From: Bacteroidota bacterium
GTDB lineage: Bacteria > Bacteroidota > Ignavibacteria > Ignavibacteriales > Ignavibacteriaceae
Direction of reading: 5' to 3'
Length of the DNA: 5,286 nt
Assembly: GCA_021790055.1 (NCBI GenBank)
Contig: JAJYIL010000261.1
Span: 1-5,286, forward strand
This document shows, one piece after another, positions 1-5,286 of the stretch. The notes below the pieces were generated by a model that was not told where the DNA came from, searched no databases, and worked only from the letters and a program-made list of their open reading frames with translations. The translations under genes were made by a program, and so were the position numbers. Position 1 is the stretch's first letter; every line of letters begins with the position of its first letter.

Positions 1-948
1 CTCTTTTGATGCGTGGAGAATTGCCATGTAAGTCATATCCGGATCAAGCAGTCTTCCATCCTGTGTAATAGCAGGCGAACCCATATTATCTCCGGGCTTC
101 TGCGGATCATCCGCGCTGTATTCATAAAAAACTCTTAAGGAATCTCCAGGCTTTCCGCCGTAGTAATGCTGCCAGTCGTTACTGCCAAGTTTAAAGTTAT
201 CGCTTGTACCAGGCGCCGGATTGTGTCCGTTCGAGTATTCAAGATTATCCTTGGAGACATTAATATTAACGTAAACACTGTCTAATGTATCCTGGCTTGC
301 GTTAGTAAACATTAAGTCGGCAATTACATAATTATCATTAAAATTCTGAGACCATGCCATCAGCATTCTGCTTACGTTTATTCCAAGTATCGTCGAATCG
401 GTTACTTGCACTATTTGATCAAATGAATGATTTTGAAATGCGCTGTAAGTCGGATCGACAGTTGCAAAGTTATCAAGAGGTACCTGTGTAAAATTAACCG
501 TTTGATCCGGGTAGCCGAATCTCAAATAACTTGAAATAGGCACCAGAACTTTACCGGCTCCCCACTGCGGATATAAGCTGTTTGTATAGCTGTACATTGC
601 AACCGGCTGTATCGAATCAGCTAAAGGATTAAACCAATGAGTTGCGGTAAGAAGAACTCCTGCACCCGTATAACCCTCGGCATATTGCCCGCGGTTAGCC
701 ATGATGTCGTAATCATTCGGAAAGAAGCCGGAAAGATATTCGAAGCTCGACCTGTACCCGTTAGCAGATACGCCAAGCCAGAGATGACCAAGCTTCATTA
801 CCGCTGTCTGAAGCTCCGGCTGTGTTTGTCCGAATGAGTTTGGACTTAAGGATAAAAATATTATCGTAATTAAACTCGCACCAAATATTATTCTATATAA
901 TTTTTCCCAGGCTATAGCGGGATCAATTAAGCTTTTAAGACAATTCAT
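1..948 (-). CDS. Exported protein of unknown function, 3' end missing
   Basis: This is an open frame of 316 codons from an ATG at 948-946 to the left edge with no stop, so the C-terminus is not visible. The start is supported by GGAG six bases upstream. Residues 1-19 form a rather long polar leader (MNCLKSLIDPAIAWEKLYR). Residues 20-36 are a hydrophobic segment, followed by NSFG and Gln41, which reads as a signal peptidase I leader. There is no lipobox, so it is not an evident lipoprotein. The mature part is rich in aromatic residues, Asn, Asp and Gly, with alternating hydrophobic stretches (for example around 206-232, including DTLDSVYVNINVS), consistent with a beta-sandwich secreted protein. 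I recognise no catalytic motif or named domain. It follows the receptor gene by 24 bases and is probably co-transcribed with it. Similar receptor-plus-large-secreted-protein pairs occur in Ignavibacteria-like genomes, where the partner often ends in a T9SS sorting domain; that is inferred here. The CDS call is firm; the function is unknown. Confidence 0.9.
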   Translation of the reverse strand, partial: MNCLKSLIDPAIAWEKLYRIIFGASLITIIFLSLSPNSFGQTQPELQTAVMKLGHLWLGVSANGYRSSFEYLSGFFPNDYDIMANRGQYAEGYTGAGVLLTATHWFNPLADSIQPVAMYSYTNSLYPQWGAGKVLVPISSYLRFGYPDQTVNFTQVPLDNFATVDPTYSAFQNHSFDQIVQVTDSTILGINVSRMLMAWSQNFNDNYVIADLMFTNASQDTLDSVYVNINVSKDNLEYSNGHNPAPGTSDNFKLGSNDWQHYYGGKPGDSLRVFYEYSADDPQKPGDNMGSPAITQDGRLLDPDMTYMAILHASKE

Positions 949-954
949 TTCAAA

Positions 955-958
955 CTCC
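955..958 (-). promoter_or_regulatory. Shine-Dalgarno site of the downstream exported-protein gene
   Basis: GGAG on the minus strand lies six bases before the ATG at 948-946. It fixes the start of this gene and shows that the second gene of the pair is translated from its own site within the 24-base spacer after the receptor stop. No hairpin or T-run fits in that spacer, which supports read-through from the receptor gene. Confidence 0.7.
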
Positions 959-972
959 AATATCATTAATTA

Positions 973-3900
973 TTAAAAGTCTACCTTCAACCCAAACCAG
1001 ATATCTCTTGGCTGGTCATACAGGAAGAATGAATAATTGGGATCGTTAATGTACGGCTTTGAACCGGACCTAAGATCTCCGACCTTATCATTACCGGCAA
1101 TATAAAGTCCCGGGTTCTGTTGCCTTAGCTGATCGAACTTCGTCGAGTTATACATTGGAAGATGAAGCGAGGCAAGATACTGCTGTTCGTCCGAACCGCT
1201 TAAGCCGCCTTCAAAAGGATAACCATTATGCATTTCATTAACTTTGATATTGAATACGTTTGAACAGTCAATATAGAAAGTAGCGTTTGTGCCTGCAACG
1301 GGAAAAGTCTTACTAAGTTTCAGATCCACCATGAAATAATCCGGCCACTCGAGGTTGTTGTTCGTAAACGGATCATTCAAAGGATTCCATGTAAAATAGC
1401 TCCCGGCAGTCCACTGGGCGAAAAATGATAATTCCCAGTTGCCGAAAATATCAAGACCGCCGAATTGTGGTCCCCATTTATCCGGGGAGCGGAATACTAA
1501 ATTAGCATTAATACTCGGTTGCGGTAATGCACGGGAAACATTTCCTTGGTATAATAAAGTCTCAGGGTTGTTGATAGCAATATCGGTTATTGTGCTTACT
1601 CCGGTGTTACCGGTTTTAGTCAGCATATAATCGAAATTAATCCAGCCTGAAAGCCAACTATGATCATTCTTTGACAGATTAACTTCAAGACCCTGAATAT
1701 CCTGATATTGGTTGTTTAAATAAGATTTATAATTTAAATTCGAATGATCTGACTGAGCCGATTCATAAGTTACCGTTCCGTACTGACCTGTAACATCTTT
1801 ATAATAACCCGAAACTCTTACGATATAATTCTGGTAAAAATTATAAGCTACTCCAAGCTCGTAAGAAGTCGTTAACGGAGGCTCTAAATTCGGGTTAGCC
1901 ATCTGGTACAATCCATTTTTTGTGTATCTATATTTGAACTGATACATCGTGTAGTAAGGCGGATTAGATCTGAACTGACCGTAATTGAAATAGAATTTCG
2001 ATTCTGTTGTTATAGGGAAAGAAATTCCTAAACGAGGACTAACAGTAAAATAATTTTTAATTTTCTGCAGGAAGCCCGGATGAGTTTGATTATACTGGGT
2101 CCATGCATCCCATATATACGAGTTCCCTGTTGCTAAATAACGGTAAAGCGTGCTGTCATTTTTGCCGCCGCCAGGTAATGGCTGAGGTGCAAAAGCATCA
2201 TACGCAAAAGGCTGTGCAGGCCAAAGTCCGCCTCCACCGTAATAATAATCAAATCTTACGCCTAAGTTAGCAACTATATTGCCGTATGAAATTTGGTCCT
2301 GGACGAACAGTCCTGTCTGGCTTGGCGTCCTATGATAATTAAATTCATAAGCGTTATATGAATTCTGATTCCATATTTCATAGAAGATATGGTTAAGATC
2401 AATAAGGTTATATTCAATTCCGGCTTTTACATAGTTATGATCATCAATCTGCGAAGTGATATTAAACTTAGCAGAATACTGGGAAGTCTTCTGATTATCA
2501 TGAAGATCGCCTTCGCGGTGTCCGAAAGTTAAACCTGAAACCCATGGAATAGTAAATGAATATCCGTTATATTGTTCATTACCAAACTGGGATTTGCCGT
2601 ATGGAGTTTCATCAACACCAAAAGGACCAAAATTTGTAATTGTTGTCGTATCTCTGTTATCGCCAGTCGGAGTAAAGTCTGACATCGTAAGATAACCGAG
2701 GGTAAGTTCGTAGAAAGTTTTTTTGCTTAACATCTGATTCAGAGTTAAACCTGTCATTACAGTTGTTTGATTTAAGATTGGATAATAGTTCGGATCATAA
2801 TCGTATGCAAAATCCTCCGCAGCATATTTAAGGTTGTCCAGCGGCATAAACCCGCCTCTATCACTTGCATCTGGCGCATCTCCATTTACCGGAATTATTG
2901 GCGATACTCCGATTTCTCTTTTCCACAATCCGTTTAATGTCAATGTCATTCCTTCGGCAGGCGTGGATTTTACACTTAGCAGCGTTGTTGAATTTACATC
3001 ATTATTTAAAGTGACCGGAAAAGTAAAATGCTGCTGCCTTGTATTATTAGATATATAGAATGTTGCATCGCCAAGGAGATGGCTTACAAAAGGCACCGGA
3101 CCTCCGAAGCCTCCGTCAAAGTTATAGTCTTCATAATTTTCTTTACCTGCTCTTTCAGTAAATAGTTTCTGCTGTGCTATAGGAACGGTATATCCCATTT
3201 TTGCTAAACCTGCGTAATCCGGTATTGCGCGGAACTGCCAGGCAGTAAGTAAATAAAGATCTAATGGAGTTGCTGTAGGCCAACTGCTTTTTATTGCCCT
3301 GGAATCTACTTCAGCATCATAGCCTACAAAAGAAGGGTGTTGCTGCTGCATATATGTATCATTCTTCCATGCGTTTGCAGTTCCCTGAAAAGCAACTGCC
3401 GGGTCCAGGTAGGAGACTAAAAAGTCATTATGCGGATCAAAAAAAGACTGACCGAAACGCCTCATATGAGAATTATCAGTTGAGACATTGAATGTACCGT
3501 GATAGCCGTCCATAGATCCGGTCTTTGTTGTAATATTGATTAAACCGGAACGGAAGTTGCCATACTCTGCATTGTAGCCGCCGGACAATAAAGAGATTTG
3601 TTCGATAGCGCTTAATGGAATCGATGTCTCTGCATTTCCGTTTGAAGCATCATTAAATGAGAGACCGTTCACAAACGTACCGGTCTGGTCGGCACTGCCG
3701 CCTCTAATTGTTAAATAACCATTTTCAGTGCCAACACCCGGCAGCTTTTCAAGAAAGGTATTAATCTCTCTAATGCCTGAAGTGTTGCTCAATTCGTTGC
3801 TGGTAACTACAAGCTGTGTGCTTGAGACTTCCTTATGCAGCTCATCGCGTTGAGCGGTTACTACTACCGTCTTCGATTGGATGGTCGACGGTACTAACCT

Positions 3901-4227
3901 TATATCCTGCTCTGCCACACGATCGAGAGAAACAAGAACACCTTTTATAATTTGCGACTTGTAACCAATCATAGACACCTTAAGATTGTATGTACCGACG
4001 GGAACATTTATGATAAAATATTTACCATCAAGATCCGTGGCTGCACCTAATGAAGTGCCTTCGACCAGTACGTTAGCTCCAACTAACACTTCTCCCGTTT
4101 CCGCGTCTTTAACTGTCCCTATTATTCTGCTTCGCGATTGAGCGTTGGCTACTGCAGAAAATACGACAAAAATAACTGCAAGAGTTAATCCGAGTTTTCC
4201 TAGAACAGGAAGTACTCTGTTACTCAT
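973..4227 (-). CDS. TonB-dependent outer-membrane receptor with CarboxypepD_reg-like domain
   Basis: A complete 1084-residue protein that should form a 22-strand outer-membrane barrel and import a bulky substrate using TonB-ExbBD energy. Residues 1-29 are a signal peptide (hydrophobic LGLTLAVIFVVFSAVANA, cleavage before Gln30). Residues 34-112 are a CarboxypepD_reg-like beta-sandwich, with GTVKDAETGEVLVGANV, TDLDGKYFI and VGTYNLKVSMIGY. A TonB-box-like stretch, KTVVVTAQR, lies at 119-127. The plug spans about 133-240, with LEKLPGV, YLTIRGGSADQ, FVNGLSFND and AEYGNFRSGLINITTKTG. The rest is barrel: aromatic-rich amphipathic strands, a late NVFN motif near 990 and a terminal strand IWFGLKVDF ending in Phe. 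I chose the ATG at 4227-4225 rather than the one at 4335, because AGGAG lies eight bases upstream and a normal signal peptide follows at once. Length suits a large receptor. It resembles SusC-type receptors, but no SusD gene follows. The substrate is unknown. Family call very secure. Confidence 0.97.
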   Translation of the reverse strand: MSNRVLPVLGKLGLTLAVIFVVFSAVANAQSRSRIIGTVKDAETGEVLVGANVLVEGTSLGAATDLDGKYFIINVPVGTYNLKVSMIGYKSQIIKGVLVSLDRVAEQDIRLVPSTIQSKTVVVTAQRDELHKEVSSTQLVVTSNELSNTSGIREINTFLEKLPGVGTENGYLTIRGGSADQTGTFVNGLSFNDASNGNAETSIPLSAIEQISLLSGGYNAEYGNFRSGLINITTKTGSMDGYHGTFNVSTDNSHMRRFGQSFFDPHNDFLVSYLDPAVAFQGTANAWKNDTYMQQQHPSFVGYDAEVDSRAIKSSWPTATPLDLYLLTAWQFRAIPDYAGLAKMGYTVPIAQQKLFTERAGKENYEDYNFDGGFGGPVPFVSHLLGDATFYISNNTRQQHFTFPVTLNNDVNSTTLLSVKSTPAEGMTLTLNGLWKREIGVSPIIPVNGDAPDASDRGGFMPLDNLKYAAEDFAYDYDPNYYPILNQTTVMTGLTLNQMLSKKTFYELTLGYLTMSDFTPTGDNRDTTTITNFGPFGVDETPYGKSQFGNEQYNGYSFTIPWVSGLTFGHREGDLHDNQKTSQYSAKFNITSQIDDHNYVKAGIEYNLIDLNHIFYEIWNQNSYNAYEFNYHRTPSQTGLFVQDQISYGNIVANLGVRFDYYYGGGGLWPAQPFAYDAFAPQPLPGGGKNDSTLYRYLATGNSYIWDAWTQYNQTHPGFLQKIKNYFTVSPRLGISFPITTESKFYFNYGQFRSNPPYYTMYQFKYRYTKNGLYQMANPNLEPPLTTSYELGVAYNFYQNYIVRVSGYYKDVTGQYGTVTYESAQSDHSNLNYKSYLNNQYQDIQGLEVNLSKNDHSWLSGWINFDYMLTKTGNTGVSTITDIAINNPETLLYQGNVSRALPQPSINANLVFRSPDKWGPQFGGLDIFGNWELSFFAQWTAGSYFTWNPLNDPFTNNNLEWPDYFMVDLKLSKTFPVAGTNATFYIDCSNVFNIKVNEMHNGYPFEGGLSGSDEQQYLASLHLPMYNSTKFDQLRQQNPGLYIAGNDKVGDLRSGSKPYINDPNYSFFLYDQPRDIWFGLKVDF

Positions 4228-4235
4228 ATTTGCTA

Positions 4236-4240
4236 CTCCT
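4236..4240 (-). promoter_or_regulatory. Shine-Dalgarno site that decides the receptor start
   Basis: AGGAG on the minus strand is separated by eight bases from the ATG at 4227-4225. The in-frame ATG 36 codons further upstream has no comparable site and would put a polar, Ser/Asn-rich stretch before the signal peptide, so the inner start is preferred. Confidence 0.75.
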
Positions 4241-4320
4241 AAATAAATGAATGTGAACCTGTTGTTTGAAGATAAAAATTGATTTGTTTGACTACTGATA
4301 ATAAGCCAAATTTTACTAAC

Positions 4321-4363
4321 AGTATATCTAAACACTAAAAGAAAGCTTGTAAAAACAAAAAAA
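4321..4363 (-). promoter_or_regulatory. Weak candidate promoter for the receptor operon
   Basis: On the minus strand TATACT (4326-4321) resembles a -10 box about 94 bases before the receptor start codon. A T7-G-T5 tract (4363-4351) lies upstream of it. The nearest -35-like hexamer, TTACAA (4352-4347), is poor and spaced 20 bases away. Read with the Bacteroidota rule (TTTG near -33, TAnnTTTG near -7), a TTTG at 4359-4356 is followed after 18 bases by TAGTGTTT, which fits only in part. Neither reading is compelling. The position upstream of the start is the main support. Confidence 0.2.
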
Positions 4364-4780
4364 TCCCAAATCCGTCTTCATGCATTTGAATAATCCATTA
4401 GAGAAATGCAATCCGCAGCAGCATTAATATTATTAACTTACCCTACACAACTCTTGGAATAATGGAGTACGAGGATTGCCTGGTTTACTCCGATATTTCA
4501 TTTCTTAAATACTCCAAAGCGTAATGTTTGTTTAAGATGTCTGATTAACATTAAAATTAATCCGGTCAGACTTTTCTGTTCCGTGTGCAGCTTTAACTTT
4601 ATTGCGAAAAGACAATTTATAATGGATGAATCTGCTTCAAAAAGCCATTCCATGTATCATGATTTTTTGAAAAAGATTCATAGATATAATAATTTGAATT
4701 ATCCCCTCTTATAATGTGATTCTGCTACTTGTTTATGGGCATCCTTTAATAATTATTTATATGAACGCGGATAGAATTAC

Positions 4781-4830
4781 AAATAAATGATAAAGGTACA
4801 CGGTATAGGGCAATCCCTATACCATATACC
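4781..4830 (-). terminator. Intrinsic terminator of the T9SS-tagged gene
   Basis: Beginning 10 bases after the TAA at 4843-4841, the minus-strand transcript can fold a 16-base-pair stem. The 5' arm is 4830-4815, the loop AUUG is 4814-4811, and the 3' arm is 4810-4795. The inner nine pairs, GGTATAGGG with CCCTATACC, are perfect. The outer seven pairs include two G-U wobbles that pair only in the minus-strand RNA; in plus-strand RNA the same positions would be C-A mismatches. This favours function in the leftward transcript. The stem is followed by a U-rich tail, UUUAUCAUUUAUUU (4794-4781), which is interrupted rather than a pure U-run. Position, stem and tail together make a terminator the best reading. 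Confidence 0.8.
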
Positions 4831-4837
4831 TTATACC
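4817..4837 (-). repeat. Three tandem GGTATAN heptads with an inverted copy opposite
   Basis: On the minus strand GGTATAA (4837-4831), GGTATAT (4830-4824) and GGTATAG (4823-4817) follow one another without a gap. On the opposite side of the loop the plus strand carries GGTATAG (4802-4808), preceded by a degenerate GGTACAC (4795-4801). The terminator stem is therefore made of heptads in inverted orientation. Whether the repeat has a role beyond forming the hairpin cannot be told from one copy of the locus. Confidence 0.65.
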
Positions 4838-4840
4838 AAG

Positions 4841-5286
4841 TTATTTAAGCAGCATCATCTTTTTACTGATTATTCTGCTTCCGGAAGTAAGCTGGTAAAT
4901 ATAAATGCCTGAGCTTAAGTTATTTGCACTGAAGCTTACCGTATGTTCACCTGCAGACAAATTACTATTTACCAAAGTTGCAACCTTTTGACCCAGCATG
5001 TTGTAAACCGTTAGGTTTGCAGTTTCTGCTTTATCCAGCGAGAAAGTAATCTGGGTAGACGGGTTGAACGGGTTGGGATAATTTTGCGAAAGTGAAAATA
5101 CTTTTGGCAAAGCTTTTACGTTTTCTACAGCCGTAGCGGGAGAAGTTGTACCGACTACTCTAACATCAAACAATACGAAATATTTTGATGTACTTGCACT
5201 CTTATAATTAAACCAGGGGTAAAATCTCAGAGCGAAGAGACCACCATTGCTTATATCTGTATTGATAGCAAAGCTGGTATCATGCG
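4841..5286 (-). CDS. C-terminal part of a secreted protein with T9SS type A sorting domain
   Basis: The frame is open from the right edge to TAA at 4843-4841, giving 147 visible residues; the true start is outside the window. An in-frame TTG at 5173-5171 could be mistaken for a start, but the frame continues upstream without a stop (HDTSFAINTD, ALRFYPWFNYKS, STSKYFVLFD), so that codon is an internal Leu. Residues 1-48 are the end of a beta-rich, probably extracellular domain. Residues 49-60 are an Ala/Thr/Val linker. Residues 62-147 are the sorting domain: FSLSQNYPNPFNPSTQITF, then LTVYNMLGQKVATLV, AGEHTVSFSA, SGIYIYQL and a basic end KKMMLLK. In this family the domain directs passage through the T9SS outer-membrane channel and is normally removed or used for surface attachment. 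The function of the missing body is unknown. A terminator follows at once, so this gene probably ends a separate transcript. Confidence 0.95.
   Translation of the reverse strand, partial: HDTSFAINTDISNGGLFALRFYPWFNYKSASTSKYFVLFDVRVVGTTSPATAVENVKALPKVFSLSQNYPNPFNPSTQITFSLDKAETANLTVYNMLGQKVATLVNSNLSAGEHTVSFSANNLSSGIYIYQLTSGSRIISKKMMLLK

Larger units (their letters stand above)
4228..4840. other. 613-base intergenic region with no convincing gene
   Basis: This AT-rich gap lies between the stop of the T9SS-tagged gene and the start of the receptor gene. The right end (4781-4837) holds a terminator hairpin and heptad repeats. The left end (about 4228-4363) should hold the receptor leader and promoter. 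The middle, about 4364-4780, shows no long reading frame, no tRNA-like fold and no insertion-sequence ends. It contains small imperfect elements only: a 7-base inverted repeat TGCATTT/AAATGCA (4381-4387 and 4404-4410, 16-base loop), GGAGTA/TACTCC (4464-4469 and 4486-4491), and the AT palindrome ATAATTTGAATTAT (4689-4702). Each is short enough to be chance in AT-rich DNA. Two tiny frames of 22 and 30 codons were examined and not called. Confidence 0.7.

Noticed and set aside
637..837. 66-codon plus-strand frame
   Set aside because: It lies wholly inside the exported-protein gene on the other strand, has no family resemblance and no good ribosome site. It is a shadow frame.
1439..3491. Three plus-strand frames of 63-74 codons (1439-1630, 2834-3058, 3294-3491)
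   Set aside because: All are antisense to the receptor gene, whose frame is intact and of a clear family. Their translations look like reverse reading of barrel strands.
4228..4335. 36-residue N-terminal extension of the receptor from an ATG at 4335
   Set aside because: It has no ribosome binding site, would place a Ser/Asn-rich stretch before a normal signal peptide, and the ATG at 4227 has AGGAG at good spacing.
4381..4410. Inverted repeat TGCATTT/AAATGCA with a T7 tract nearby on the minus strand, considered as a terminator or operator
   Set aside because: Only seven pairs with a 16-base loop, and the T-tract starts 17 bases beyond the stem. There is also no gene just upstream for it to terminate.
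4622..4714. 30-codon plus-strand frame (starts MDESASKSHSMYHDF) in the intergenic region
   Set aside because: There is no Shine-Dalgarno sequence before its ATG and no recognisable motif, and a frame this short is expected by chance.
4618..4715. Three TATAAT hexamers on the plus strand (4618-4623, 4685-4690, 4710-4715) considered as rightward promoters
   Set aside because: None has a -35-like hexamer at 16-18 bases, and no plus-strand gene lies downstream. AT-rich DNA yields such hexamers often.
5171..5173. TTG as a start codon for a 110-residue protein
   Set aside because: The same frame stays open to the window edge with protein-like sequence, and a sorting domain needs an exported protein in front of it.

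Overview
The window holds three leftward (minus-strand) genes, all for exported or outer-membrane proteins. They point to a Gram-negative bacterium of the Bacteroidota/Chlorobiota side of the FCB group. The C-terminal type IX secretion (T9SS) sorting domain, with its NYPNPFNPST core, together with a TonB receptor carrying an N-terminal CarboxypepD_reg-like domain, is most typical of Ignavibacteria-like or Calditrichota-like lineages. That placement is an inference from family style; no 16S rRNA or other marker gene is present.

Layout from right to left, the direction of transcription. (1) 5286-4841: the last 147 residues of a secreted protein ending in a T9SS type A sorting domain; its N-terminus lies beyond the right edge. 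(2) 4830-4781: a strong hairpin just after its stop codon, with a T-rich tail, read as an intrinsic terminator. (3) 4840-4228: a 613-base gap with no convincing gene, taken to hold the promoter of the next unit. (4) 4227-973: a complete 1084-residue TonB-dependent outer-membrane receptor. (5) 948-1: the first 316 residues of an exported protein of unknown function, starting 24 bases after the receptor stop with its own Shine-Dalgarno site and running off the left edge.

The receptor and the downstream exported protein look like a two-gene operon: an outer-membrane transporter plus a co-expressed secreted or surface partner. The partner does not show the features expected at the start of SusD (no lipobox; a signal peptidase I type leader), so this is not an obvious SusC/SusD pair. 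The substrate cannot be read from the sequence. The T9SS-tagged gene on the right appears to be a separate transcription unit. No RNA gene, insertion sequence, CRISPR array or phage gene was seen. The most unusual local structure is the run of GGTATAN heptads that builds the terminator stem.
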